From NCBI RefSeq assembly GCF_051020765.1, contig NC_134943.1, forward strand, positions 9,486,001 through 9,550,000: a DNA stretch of 64,000 nt. The letters run 5' to 3'. This DNA is from Lasioglossum baleicum. Lineage: Eukaryota; Arthropoda; Insecta; Hymenoptera; Halictidae. A program made the position numbers and the translations under genes. This document shows, one piece after another, positions 12,546-24,974 of this stretch. Numbering within the stretch: the first letter of the stretch is position 1; the number at the start of each line of letters is the position of its first letter. Below the pieces are notes generated by a model that had not been told where the DNA came from, did not search any database, and saw nothing but the letters and a program-made list of their open reading frames with translations.

Positions 12546-13149
12546 GTATTGGACGACGTCTTTCTGAATTTTTCTGAGCGTTTGTCGCGGTCGTACAATA
12601 AACGCAAAGGCACGTTACGAGCGCGGGTAAAGCGCGTATTCAACGGGTCCCTCAAAGGATTCGGGGCTTCAAACGACCCGCCTGTCGGGTTTTCCGACGA
12701 CCGATCAAACCGGCGTGAATTTTCGGACGGTGCGCACGGAATTTCGATCTCGACAGAGCGAGGGAACAAGCGCGGGCGACCGTCAACGGCAAATGGAATC
12801 CGAGATGAGCGGCGAACAGGCGGGTTCCTTGGGCCGGAATCGCGTTGAGCCGCGAGTGCTCGGGTCCTCGAGGCGGGTCGAGGCGGGTCGTGACGGGTAA
12901 TCCTCGCCGGTAGCCGCCGTTCGAGCCGGGAATCTCATTTCGATCGGCGTCCGTTCGCACACCCGGTCGTTTGGAAGCCAGCCAGACACCCTATGAAAAG
13001 GTGTACCTTTGCTGCAGGTCGGAACCCGCGATGTACACGCTCGATATACATGGTGGGACACCTGATACCGAACTATATGGCTGATAATTTAATGAAATTT
13101 TAATTACGATTGGGTCTTAATTGGAAGGCGGGGAATCGGTTGATGGTGG

Positions 13150-13490
13150 GGACAGATTGGCCTTGTTTAACCTGCTATAACTTTGAGAAAAATAGTACTA
13201 GAAGATTGTGCTTAGGCTTATTTGAAAGCGTGAAATCTAGGCTTTTGATCGTCTGAAGTGATTTTTGAAAATATTTTTTCAGTAATAAATGGGAATATAA
13301 AATATATGAATGACCCTTCTCGAACATTATTTAATTCAAGTCCTTCTGGAGGGTATGACAAATTTTGTTCACGACTGAAACTAATGTGAATTGAAAGATT
13401 AGAGTTCTTTAGAGACTTAAATAGAGACTTCTCTATTTACAACGACACCTTAAAAACAGATGTACGATTGTTTCTCGCAATTCAAGTAAA
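13150..13490 (+). repeat. Dispersed repeat family R1, copy 2
   Basis: Same block order as the copy at 12283 (TTTAACCTGCTATAACTTTG, TGTGCTTAGGCTTATTTG, TTTTTGAAAATATTTTTTC). It extends into a tail shared with 18490-18810 (GAATTGAAAGATT, ACAACGACACCTTAAAAA, GATGTACGATT). Confidence 0.65.
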
Positions 13491-14028
13491 ACGTGCGCCG
13501 CTTCGTTTTCGTTAATCCTTTACACCGGGATAAATGTTTATTATTGCACACTTCCCAGCAGTGAATACTGGAAGTTCCGTATATTCTGGCGATTTTCTAT
13601 GCGGATATTCTAAGCGGTACACCCAGTACACGCGTTCACGTTCACGTGTCACCCTCTCGTTTTTCCGGCGCGCCGGCATGATATTCACCCCCGGCCGGGG
13701 TGCTGCTGCGGGCTTCGAAATTGCGAATACCTTCGACGTCTGCGAATACCACCATTCTTCCTCCCCCGCGGCTACGTCCGCCGAAAACGTTATTGTTGTT
13801 ATTGGACTGCGGATGTTTGCGTTTATAGCATCCCCTAATACCGGCGAGCACCGGTGTTATATAACTCGGATCGTTTGTCTTGGCGGTAGCTATCGCGCAT
13901 CCCTTAGCATTAGTCATCGGAATAACTGTCTGGCGAACGAGATACGTACTACTCTGAGTCATCCACCACCCGGTTTACGATCTTGGCACGCTCAGCTCGA
14001 TCAAACCGAACAACAAGTAACATACATA
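13491..14028. other. No gene seen
   Basis: GC-richer DNA. A 171-codon open frame starts here, but it runs into the mariner inverted end and shows no family resemblance. A diverged dispersed motif copy lies at 13805-13826. Confidence 0.45.
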
Positions 14029-14703
14029 CACAGTATGTCTGGAAAATAACGGAACTTTCTAAATAACAAAAAAAGCAATTGGTTATTTTGCCGAAATTAT
14101 TCCTCTTTATTCAAAATACATCCCTTCCGCATCAATACACCGCTGGGCACGTTCAAGCAATGCTAACATAGATTTTTTAATTTCATTTTGCGGAATCGCC
14201 CCAATGACCCCCGTTACGGCACTTTGGTCATAAAACGTTCCTTTCATGGCTAGTTTTAGTTTTGGGAACAGGAAACAGTCACGCGGTGATTAATCAGGCG
14301 AATACGGAGGATGTTGGAGCACACAGACTTGTTTTTTCGGATCGTCTTCCAAAGTATCATGACCGTCCTGGAATCGCTCATACCATTCGATCACACGTGT
14401 ACGGGATAAGCAGTCATCACCATAAACTTTTTACGTCAATTCAAATGTTTCTGTAATAGTTTTACCGAGCTAGAAACGAAATTTAATATTTGCTCTTTGT
14501 TCCGTCGTGTTTTTGTGACGAGCAGACTAAAGGTACTATCACTTTATGCGCTATAACTTAACAATCCGTTGATCGATTGCAGTGATCGTGGTCTTCTCTT
14601 GTAGAGGAAAGTTACAGCCTTCAGGATATGTTTTGTTTCAGTTGATGGCGTTAATAGTTTCCTTTAAATTAAGAAAGTTCCGTTATTTTCCAGACATACT
14701 GTG
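14029..14703 (-). mobile_element. Internally deleted mariner element with intact ends
   Basis: A 32-base terminal inverted repeat (14029-14060 and 14672-14703, starting CACAGTATGTCTGGAAAATA) is exactly matched and flanked by TA duplications at 14027-14028 and 14704-14705. On the minus strand the remnant protein reads EWYERFQDGHDTLEDDP, then QVCVLQHPPYSPD, a stop, then FLFPKLKLAMKG and DAEGMYFE. This joins the mariner N-terminal helix-turn-helix region directly to the last catalytic block. The first two catalytic Asp regions are deleted and stops are present. It is a non-autonomous copy; exact ends suggest fairly recent mobilisation. Confidence 0.9.
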
Positions 14704-14780
14704 TAGGAAGCGGCACATCTGTTGAAACGATTTTTGCAATGCTGCTTACTCTGGACATTTTTCGGGAACCCTTATATGTA

Positions 14781-15530
14781 CAGGGTGCGGCAAAAGTTTG
14801 GTAACTTTCTACATAATTACTCTGTGCAACCAAATTTTTATTTAGTACATCGAACACGACAATAATAACATTGGAAATCCATAACATTCAAGTTATACAA
14901 AGCCTTTTTCGAAATGATCTCTTTTATTTTCTCTCGTATTTTCGTCAATTTCGTTCCACGCTTTCTTCAAATCATGCTTCAACGACTCCACTGAGTTGTG
15001 AGGTTTAGCAAAAGCTTTTGCCTCGAGAATACTCTAGATAGAATAATCCGACAAATTCAAATCGGGTGAATATGCCGGCCATTCATTGGCCGAGATGAAC
15101 TCCGGAAAATGGGCCTTGCAGAAGTCCTGAGTTGTCTTAGCACGATGAGCGGGTGCAGAATCCTGCTGAAAAATCCAGGGTTGTCCGTGGTAGTGGTTCT
15201 GTGTCCGCGGCACTACGATGGCTTCCAAAATAGTGCTAACATAATTGTTGGCATCAATCTTGACTCCATTTTCCATGAAAATCAGGTCAGTTTTGCCTGT
15301 GGTGGTCACCCCTACCAAAACCGTAACTCCTGCAGGTTTCGGAGTGCGTGAAACGATGCGACCTTTTTTATTCGCTTCAGAAGACCCATGAGCAAGCACT
15401 CTATCATTTTGGATGTTATAGGCCTGCTCCATGTTAAAATAGTTTTCGTCGGAAAACAATATTCGTTTGCGAAACTGAGCACCGTGCCTACGTTTCAACA
15501 CGAGACAACACTTCTTCCGTTCATTGTTTT
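14781..15530 (-). pseudogene. Tc1/mariner-superfamily transposase relic, DD37D (maT-like)
   Basis: The minus strand encodes RILFSDENYFNMEQ (first Asp), FQQDSAPAHRAKTTQDF (second Asp) and EWPAYSPDLNLSDYSI (third). There are 37 residues between the second and third catalytic Asp, as in DD37D elements. A TAG (15030-15032) interrupts where family members have Trp before SILEAKAF. Reading resumes through AWNEIDENTREKI to the C-terminus. The element's outer end begins at 14781 (CAGGGTGCGGCAAAAGTTTGG) after a TA. No partner end was found, so the 5' half (DNA-binding part) is missing. Confidence 0.8.
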
Positions 15531-16998
15531 TTTTATCATTTAAATATTGTCCTTTTTAAAACAAATGAATAGATCACTTATACCATGAACTAGCAAATTG
15601 AATGACGGACGCCCTGATTATAAAAATATACAGGAAAGATACATGTTTTTCGCAAATTTTCTAAAAATCTCCAAACTTGCTCGACTTTCAATTAAAATAG
15701 CAAATTAAATTAACGTAGCAGGCAGAATGTATTTCACCTCTGCAAACGAAAATGTTCGGGAAACGCGGAAAAATAAAAATTTCATATTCTCCTGTACCGT
15801 TCTGGAAATATTTACATTAAATTAACGTGGCAGACAATGTGTTTGTAAACTGCCAGCTAAAATATTTAGAACAGAATAGAATGGCAACTAACTGCAGCTT
15901 CAACCTAGTTTGTATTGTTTCAAAAACCCGACGCCTCCATCGCGTTAAAGCAAATTCCATTTCGCCCGGTGTCTGACGTCAGGCAAGTAAATTCCAGTCG
16001 ACAGGTTAATTCAATGGAAGCCCAATAGATTGAATAAACATCCAGCGAGCTGTTCAAACGCTCGTCTCTGCGACAACGAATTCCCGCGGTCCAATTACCA
16101 TTTAAAAATTCCGATACGACCCCGTGCTCGTCATCGCAGCCACCGGAAGTCCTTTCAAACCGCGTTGCTCCCCACAAAAGGAAGCCTTTCGCGACTAGTT
16201 ACGCGATCGTTACACGAATCCCGTGAAAATTCGCTAAAACTCTCCGGCATAGTTATTCGAAACGCGTTCACGCCACTCGTCGCGTCACGTTTGACTGCCA
16301 TGCGTTGATCCCTACAGCATCCTGCAAATTTATTCCATTATCGTTCGCGTGGGAGAGGCAAGGGGAATAGTGTTTTCGACTGATAACGAATAAAAATAAT
16401 TGGAAGCTGTCGAGCGATGACAAAAGCAGGCAACGAATGGACGAAAGTCGATATAAAGGCGAGTAATGCGAGCGAACGACTGGAAATTTCGTTAGACAGA
16501 GCTCGCTGTTATGGCTGCCGTTCCACGCGAAAGAATATGGCGATCCTGAGCTATCTGATTGCACGCGGAGCGGGAGGAGTAAACGAATTCCTGTTTTATA
16601 CGGCGTATCGGGCGGAACCGGTGGACCGGAACGAATGGAGATGATTCTACGCGAAAAATTCAATCGAAAATGAAGAGCAAAGTTTTTTCGCGGAGGGCAC
16701 CGTTTCAGAGATAATCGGCTTCGAATGGATCTTTACGCTGGCTGTTTCTACTTAATGGAAACGCTCGGACATGTTCGGAGCCGGTTATCTCCGAAACGGA
16801 GCTTCGCATTGAAAAATTGCATTCTTTATTTTTGACGCAGTTTTTCCTGCAGAATCGCGAAAAATTTTTGAAAAAATTCGATATTCATTTGATACTTTAA
16901 TAATGGCGATCGTTCGTGGAAAAATCGCGTCGGTCTGTCGATTACACAATTTTTGCAGACCTTATTAGGGAACGCATGTTGCCGAACATTTTTGTATA
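15531..16998. other. No gene seen
   Basis: AT-rich, then mixed intronic DNA. Open frames are short and mutually overlapping; no repeat or domain was recognised. Confidence 0.5.
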
Positions 16999-17329
16999 CA
17001 GGGTGAGTCACCTAACGTTATCACCTCAAATATCTTTGTTGTCTTCAAAGATACATTAAATGTATTAAATGTATCATGGTAAAATAGAGCTCATACAACA
17101 TCAGAAAAATTAGTAATTACAGTCACTCAGTGACGAGTAATGAATCATTGTAAATGTTTAAAAAAGGGTGGTTCCATTAAAAAAAAATTAAGGTGACCTT
17201 GATATCTCCAAAAAAAAATGACAAAAACAATTTTACCATTTTACCATTCAACTTTGTCCTCGAGACATTTAATGTATCATTGAAAACAACAAAAATATTT
17301 CAAGTGATAACGTTACGTGACTCACCCTG
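16999..17329. mobile_element. MITE with mariner-type ends, 331 bp
   Basis: Inverted ends of more than 40 bases (CAGGGTGAGTCACCTAACGT on the left, the complement ending ACTCACCCTG on the right) are flanked by TA at 16997-16998 and 17330-17331. Stems also include ATACATTAAATGT. No coding capacity. Ends beginning CAGGGTG and a TA target fit the Tc1/mariner class. Confidence 0.85.
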
Positions 17330-17335
17330 TATATA

Positions 17336-17763
17336 CAGGGTGTCTCAGCTGAAGGAGGCCACCTAAATATCTCCTTTAGTTTTAATGGCGCTAAGCAAAT
17401 ATTTTTCGCATAATTTAAATGGTATCGAAGGAGGAATATCATAGAAGAACAATTTTTTTGTCCGGTTATTTTTTCATAGTTCTATCAAGGTCGTCGTTAT
17501 CTTTAATCGTTATTTTTATTTAATGACTCAAGCATATTCCAATGTATTTTTCAGCCGCTATAAGATGGAATAAAAAAAAAGTTTTCCCGATGAATAAATA
17601 ACGGTGACCTTGAAAAAACTATGAAAATATAACCGGACAAAAGAAATTGTTCTTCTATGATATTCCTCCTTCGATACCATTTAAATTATGCCATAAATAT
17701 CTTTTGTGCCATTAAAAATACAGGAGATATTTAGGTGGCCTCTCCTTCAGCTGAGACACCGTG
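17336..17763. mobile_element. Second MITE abutting the first, 428 bp foldback
   Basis: Ends CAGGGTGTCTCAGCTGAAGG and CCTTCAGCTGAGACACCGTG, flanked by TA at 17334-17335 and 17764-17765. Arms of roughly 150 bases pair over blocks such as GGTATCGAAGGAGGAATATC and AATTTAAATGG. The inner ends of the two MITEs are six bases apart, so one probably inserted at the flank of the other or both chose a TATA site. Confidence 0.85.
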
Positions 17764-18489
17764 TATACCAAAGCTGTGCGACGAAAAATTTTCGTTCGGT
17801 TCGCGATGATCAAGTGCTGATGAAAAGTTGCTTTTCGAGAACATCGCGAAACAGCAGATTCGAGTAAAAACCATGAAAATACGGTTCCCCGGAGAGCCGG
17901 CTCGAAGTATAAGCGACTTTATGGAAATTTCTCGTGTACGAGCGGCTCCCGCAATAGAATTTCGAGCGTCGGACGGTTCGGAACCGTCTAAAACTTGATC
18001 GAGCCGTCGAGACGACGACGACGGACAGGACCGACGTGTTTCTGCAGGAGAAACGTCGTTATTGCCTTAATAACGAGCGTGCCGGGCACCTCCGTGGAAT
18101 TTCAGGCCTTGCGAAACTTGTTGAATCCACGTTCCTCCGCTTCCGCTCGCGATTAACTCGTAACGCGTGGGCCGAGATCCTTCGGGTGGTCCGAGGATTC
18201 TACAAATGCTGATATGCCTCGGGAAAGATCCTTCGAGGATCCTAGGACCAAAACTTTCGGTTTCCGATAAAATAACGAGTCACGGAATGTTTACGATACA
18301 TTCGAAGATCGCTTGGATAGCGGATCTTATCCCTTCGGAGTAACCTGGCCGTGATCCTTGTCGCGCAGGATCGATCTTGCTATGCTTGTAGGATCTTTAT
18401 CTTGTCTTGGGATGGCCAAGAAACTCTCCCGAAGTATTCTTTTCTGCTTGGGGAGGAATTTCCTTTGACGATTTTAGGATCGGTGGATA

Positions 18490-18810
18490 ACTGGAGAAAG
18501 ATTCGCGACGTTTGAGCTGCCGTAACTTTAGGAGAAAAATCGGAGAGGGATGTGCTTGGGCTTGTTTAAAAGCGCCAACCTTGCGTTTTCGATCCCCTCA
18601 GGTGGATTTTGAAAATATTGTTCTAGCAGGAGAAATGGAAATATAAGACGTATTTAAGTGTATTAAACAGTTTCGAATTCAAGTCTTTTTGGAGAATCTG
18701 AACGATTTTATTGGCGACTGAAATTAACGTGAATCGAAAGATTCATCCTCTTTACAACGACACCTTAAAAATCGATGTACGATTTTTTCTCGCCATTTTA
18801 TCGCCACTTG
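18490..18810 (+). repeat. Dispersed repeat family R1, copy 3
   Basis: Blocks TTTGAGCTGCCGTAACTT, GGATGTGCTTGGGCTTGTTT, GCGTTTTCGATCCCCTCAGG and ATTTTGAAAATATTGTTCT match copies 1 and 2. The tail TTACAACGACACCTTAAAAA matches copy 2. Confidence 0.65.
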
Positions 18811-21117
18811 AGTGCAGTAAAGACTAATTTTTAGTCTAGCCTATCATTGCCCACTCTTCCTCTAAGTTCCAATAACTCACGCAAACGGAATCGTTAGCGG
18901 AATCAGTTATCTGAAGCAATTAGCGCGTTTCCTAGTCAAAAGAGCTCAGGATCGTTAGGCGTCGGAATCGACGAATTAAGGTGTCGTCGCGGGGACAAAG
19001 GACGAAAAATTTCGACAGGGACCTGGCGAGAGCACAATGGCGTCGCTAAAAAGGACGAGTTTCTTCGGCGGGAAACGGGAGGTTAAAACGTGGGGGGGGG
19101 GAGGATGGTCGGGCTGGGTGGTGGCTCGCCGCCCTCGAATCCCGGCTTAATTAGCCAAAGTACCGTCGCGTTAAGTACACATTTTATCTCCGCCATTTCT
19201 GTCCCCCGGTAATTTGTAACCCTCGAGTGTGAAAAGCCTCGGGACCCGAGAAGCGGCGTCGGTTGGTTATGAATACGTCGTCGTGCCGGGATTGGCGAGT
19301 GGCCAGAAGAACCTGCCGCAACTACGGCCCCCCCGAAACTCGCCCCCGCCTCGAAATTAATCGACTCGACGCCGGCGAAAAAGCGACAACGCCGCCCCCA
19401 GATTGCCAAGAAAACTGTCTACAACCCTGTCGGGCCGACGACACCCCTGTACAACGCGATTCCATCTCGCCTTTCGCCGGAACACGCTCCGGGGGGTTGC
19501 AACCCCCGCGATCACCATCGAGAAAATCGGAGGAAGACACGGCGAAGCAGATAGAGAAGGGAAGCGAGGACATCTGTCGGGACGTTGAAGAGTTGGACAG
19601 ATAACTGGAAACACGTTTGTCGAATCTTGATCTTCGTTGCAGCGAAAATCATCCCCCAAGTTCCACGCTCGTCAGAAATTCCATGGTTTTATGCCCCGAT
19701 ATTCGAAAGAAGATAACACTTGTAATTTTGAAGTTACACAACCCCGATCGGAACTCCGAGGAATAACTCGGACAAGACGAAGAAGGTAACCGCCCCCGTT
19801 TTAATGATTCGACCCAGTCACTATCCTTTCCCGCGGATGATACCGTCGCGAACTAGGGGAAAGATACCACAAAGTTGCTTCGCGGTAGATAAGAGTCTGA
19901 TTAATAACTGAGATACAAGGCGAAGGGTAGCAACCCCTGCGCTGGTAATGATTTTAGACTAGTCCGGACTACCCGAGGGGGATGATACGAACTTTTTCTA
20001 GGCGGTGTAAGTCAGATTAATAATTTAGATACGGAGGGGGTTGGAGCCGGTGAATCATTTTGGTCTTGTTATCGAGTGGAGCGAGGTTGTTTTGCTATGA
20101 ATAAGAGAACTAATGATTTACCGTTGAACCCGTGGAGCCGGAGCAATCTCCGGCTGAATCTTGGACGGCCTCGTCAAGATTTGATGGCGGATAAGGTTAA
20201 AGTTGGTTGGGTAGAGCGACGGCCGACGCGGCGAAAGGATTAATAAAACGGGAGTAAACCGAATGACAATTACACTATCGCCGACACGGTATGAAAACTT
20301 GAACGCACGAGCGTTAAGAGGATAAAGAGCGGATGGTCCTTCCGTAGCGTGTTTCCTCGCGGGAAGGATCGCCTCGGGAGAAATTTTCCGAGCGGATCCT
20401 GCCGCGCTTGTCGGCCACCAGAGATCCGGGATTCCCTATTACCGCGGCTCGTTGATCGGCCGTTTCCGGCCGGCGCAATTACACGCGGGTACACCGTTAA
20501 TTAGCCAAGTTTAATCGGTAATCGGATTATCAGTGATACACGTCATCCTGCGCCACACTGCGCTTGCGTTCGACGAATCTGCTCCGTTCACACCGAACAG
20601 CGATGCTCGGTCGAGTGTGCACACTTTCACCCGAAAAGTCGAGGTTAATTCAGTCCGGGAATTGCTCGAGAAATTGGCTAAGTACCGTTTGACGAATGGC
20701 GCACCGACTTCAGCGTTTCTCCCGATTAGGCCGGTCCCAGATTATACGTGCACGCATCTGCATCGGCAGAAGGCCAGCTGTGATTATCATTCTACACGCG
20801 TGACTCGCTTTGCCTTTATCGGCTCGGCATTATTTGTTTCTGGTTGTCCGGAACACTTGTTACATTGTTCCGTGACAGAATGATGAGGTTTGCTAATGAA
20901 ACGCGTTGGTCAGGGACCGCTGACCAATGTTGGGAAGTTGGGTGAACGAGGCTTTCTTTCCAGCGGGTTGGTTATGTGTATTTGATGTGGAGAATGCTGG
21001 CCATCAAACTCTCCCCTACGAAATTAATTCTGAACTTTGTTTAAATCGCCATGAAACGGTGACGAAAAATCGTACATCAACTTTCAAGTCGCTAGCAACA
21101 TTCTTTCAACGTTTTAT
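18811..21117. other. No gene seen; GC-rich intronic stretch
   Basis: A CpG-rich segment with overlapping open frames on several strands near 19.1-19.6 kb. Around 19790-20060 two loosely similar 130-150-base blocks (TTTTAATGATTCGAC and TAATGATTTTAGAC, each followed by GATGATAC) suggest a decayed tandem duplication. No domain or splice pattern was recognised. Confidence 0.4.
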
Positions 21118-21740
21118 ATATAAAAAAAAACTTTTTAAAAACCACGCTTAAAAAGGAGAAAATAATTTTTTCCCTGGTTCTCCCAAAAATGTAATATTAC
21201 ATTTGAATAATATCATTTGATAAAAATCACCACGAAGATTACGTCAGTATAGTCTAGCTTTTATTTTTATAGTCACTAATGTCATGATTTTATTTAAATT
21301 GATATTAAATTTTTGGGAGAACCAGGAAAAAAATTATATTCTTTTTAGTGCATTTTAATATAAGCGTGGTTTTTAAAAATGAACAGAGCACCACACCACA
21401 TCACACTGAGCTCCTTTGGTGCGAATTGGGTCAATGGAGTGGGAACGCGTAGTGGAGTAGGGAGCGCTGGCGCGCGGAGTGGGGATCGCTGAACGCAATG
21501 ACGTACTACCGAGCGTCGCGCGGCGAGGTGTGACGGTTAATATTGAAATATTTCTTTCTCCCAGACGCAAAGTTTTTTTAAAAATTGTTTTTTAATATTG
21601 CATTGTCATCCAGTTTTGAGCTATGTTTAAAGTTTCAAGTCTTTAGCCCATCGGGTAGTGGTTTAAAATTCGATTAAAAGATTTGACGCATACAACAACG
21701 ACATCAACGACACGACAAGCTAATATAAGCGTGGTAAAAA
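21118..21740 (+). repeat. Palindromic repeat family, copy C (long form)
   Basis: Left end CTTTTTAAAAACCACGCTTA, right end GCTAATATAAGCGTGG. It contains the hairpin part (stem TTCTCCCAAAAAT and its complement, about 21176-21330), a GC-rich core shared with copies D and E (ACTACCGAGCGTCGCGCGG) and the flank GCATTGTCATCCAGTTTTGA. The hairpin loop (CACGAAGATTACGTCAGTAT) is in the opposite orientation, relative to the right flank, from copies A, B and D. Confidence 0.75.
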
Positions 21741-24700
21741 AAGTCTTAACAGTTTTGTACTTTCCTTGTTCGTTCTTGTCAGAACTACGTAAATTTCGCA
21801 GTCGAGAAACACTCGAGTATCCCCGCGAAAATTGTGCTCGGAGTGCGGGATCAATGTTGCAGAATCAGGACGCCTCATAATTCATGGCACAGTTTTCTAT
21901 TCTACCGGTTTGCGATTCCGATATCGTGCTGCGTCTTGTCCTGTCCGGGAACGATAATCTCGCGGTTCTGGAAAATTGAATTTCCACAGAACGGGACTGT
22001 GTGCGGGTATACGGATTCGAAGCGACGCGATCGGAAATTATTTATTCACTATCGCGATAACGAACGGCGAGCGTTAATGAAAGCTCGCCGGCCGAATTGG
22101 ACGAAGACAACGGCCCCCGAACGGCGTGTCCGCTGTCCGGGCAGTTTGCAAATTTGACTGGACAACGGTACCCAGCCCGATTGTTGATTAACCATCGGTT
22201 TACGCTGATCGCGGCGTTGTTTTAAATCACCCCCGCGTGTCCGGTCCCTATCATTGCCCGGTTTCGCCGCTTAATCACCGATGGGATTCCATCGGCTCGC
22301 GACCTATACGCTGCTCGCCGGAAGTACGCGCACGGTTCCTTAATTTGCAATTTATACGGCTGCCAAATTGTTCCCAGAATTTTGCTAAATTTTCTCCGTC
22401 ACATTTTTCTCTGCCATTAGTATTCATCATACAATTTTGCAAGTTGTTCAATTAAATATCTCATCAGTAGACTGCGGATTTTACGTATTTATGACAAAAA
22501 TAAATTTATTTAATTAAGATTAAAGAACCCGTTTTTATCCACGTGCGCTGCTGTCGGTAGGCGTGGTTTAAAAGCTTGCGCCTCTGAGCGAGCCAGGCCA
22601 ATGCCCCAGGGGGCAATGCTCGTCACCGTGTCTACTCTAGATCCCATAAAAATGCTCTACATCCCCCGGAAATGATGGTGTTTTAATGTTTGAATATTTT
22701 CTTGAATAATCAACTGCACTTTCGAGAGGGCGCACACGGATGTTCCAAGTTCGAAATCGACATCGCCACGGAGGAGGATTTTATTTACGACGTCTAGACG
22801 CCTCGGCTGGAGGGGTAGAGATCGGTCCTGAAGGCGCGAGGGTGGGTAGACCGAGACCCGTCAGCGTACACGGCCGCGCGGAGGGGCGATAATCGATATT
22901 CTTTGATTAAATTCGACAGAAATCCGACATGGCGCTTGATATCGCGCCATATTACGTCCCGGTTGCAGAGGCCGACCTTTAATTAAACCGTCCGGGAACG
23001 TCGCCGGGACAACGTCGAGTCCGTAAGCCCGCCCCGGCAAAAAGAATAATCAACTTCTTTCTCCCCCAATTAACAGGACCGGAAATGTTCTATCCCGACA
23101 GCTAAATACCTGGCCCCCGAGAATCCGGTTTAATTTCATTTCGTTCGAGCCTCGCGAAAATCAGGACCCGCCGAAACAGAGATCAAGATTGTCGGGATTT
23201 TGCAGAACCATTTTTCAAAACCTTCAATTGGCCCGGGCCGAATCACCGATTCGCTAGGAACAAAAACATTTAGACTTCATTCTGAATGCGTCCTCTATCA
23301 AAGGACGGATCCTTTAGCTCCTCTTTCTCCTGCGATCGCAGAAGAAAAAGCGAAGAAGACGACATGGGGTTGAAGGGAATTTAAAAGGGATGGTAGAGCA
23401 AGGGAGAGAGCACCCTCTCGACGGCCGCTTTCACGGAGAAAAGCTCTGGCGCTCGTTAGTGGAAAAATCCAATTTATCCGGGGGAACAGTTAGCGGGACC
23501 GGGCCGGGTCGGGCCGATCCGGGCCAGCTTGGAATCGCGAGTTTCGGACAATAGGCGACAAGGACGAACACACACACTGCCGGTAGAGGGAAAGAGAGAA
23601 TACGCGCGCGCGGCGAACTTGTTTTCATTGATTAACAATCGAATTACGTCCAATCGCGGCCGCATTCATTTGAACCGACTCGGCGCGGCATAGGCACATG
23701 CCGTTTTCACGCCCACCAACGTTTCCCGAGCCCTTCCGAAAGGGTCTGTCTGGCTGTCTGTGCCTCCGCCGGGTGCTCTTCGAGCCCGTTCCCTCGGCTA
23801 TCGATCGGCCGCCTCTTTTTAATTAGTCATAATCCCATCGGCGGTAATTAATTCCGTTGGACAAAAGTGTATCGGCGGAACCCGATTTCGATGGGGTTTG
23901 TGGAAACTTTGCTTCCTTTGAAACTATTCCATCACGTGAAAGAGACGAAGTAGGTTGCCCCGGTGGCCACTGCTTTGGCTCCAGTAATAATTACGAGTCA
24001 CCAAGCCACGCCTACTTAAACCATTTTGCACAGACAATTTCGTATTATGAATAATCCCTTGACGTGTGAATTTTCTTTTCGTTGAGTCAATCCAAGAGCA
24101 ATCTCTACATCAATCTTAATCAAATTAAAAATTGAAGCTCATTCTAGTGGAAGCTCGACTAAATCTAATTCGAATTCGGACGCGTCTACTTGAAAATTGC
24201 CCGAGCTTATTCACCGTGAAAAACCGAACAGAAAACGTGGTGCAGTACTCCGCTTCCATTCGAGGCTCGGTGTTCGGGAGAATCGAGTTCGAGGAGTGGC
24301 GTCTCGATGAATCTTTAAGCTAGATTTTCTGAAAAACGGAGCCTCGGATGGTAAAACCTCGTTCCACGTTTTTAGCGTGTTTTTGTACACAGAATAATCT
24401 CATGCCCGATTTTACTATGCTTTCCGTGTGCCAGCCTGTGCACAGAGACAGGTTCTTCGAGCCTGGGATATCCGTCGAGGCAGATTCGCGAGCGGAGCAC
24501 CAAGTAATAATTCAAACGATCGAAGCGACGTCGTTAAAATAATCCGTCGACCCGAACCGCAGCAGCCCCGCGTCTCGACATTAAGCTGTGTACACATTAG
24601 AGCACGAGGCACTCGCGGCCGGCTACGCCGTAAACCTCCTTATACATTTAATATAAATCCTCGGCTGGGTTGCTAGTCCCTTTCTCGAAGATACCGGGAT

Positions 24701-24970
24701 ACTTTTCTGTATAAACAGACGGTGGATCTCGGTGCATTTGCGGCTGGAATAATATAGGAGCTCTCCCAGAATTTTCTCCGTGTTTTCTAACCCTTTGCGA
24801 ACCCTCCAGCCATTGCGAGCTGCATAAGTGGCTGTATTAACAGTAATAATTAGCCCGCGGATTTGTGCGCGCATACCCGTTTTCTGGGGTCTGTTTATGC
24901 AGGTCAAAGTGTGCAGAATCTAGGAAATTTATTGTAGAGAAATATAATAAAAAATATTTCTAGGGATTTC
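21741..24970. other. No gene seen
   Basis: CpG-rich intronic DNA without a supportable gene. It contains a dispersed motif copy at 22470-22493, a GTAGGCGTGGTTTAA site near 22557-22571 and an inverted site (CCACGCCTACTTAAACC) near 24006-24022. The sites resemble the repeat core at 34.6-37.2 kb. Confidence 0.45.
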
Positions 24971-24974
24971 AGGA

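Noticed and set aside
13534..14049. 171-codon open frame on the + strand
   Set aside because: It runs into the terminal repeat of the mariner at 14029, has an antisense partner frame, and shows no domain or splice context.
20533..20883. 116-codon frame in the giant intron
   Set aside because: It starts on GTG, has no family resemblance and no splice partners.
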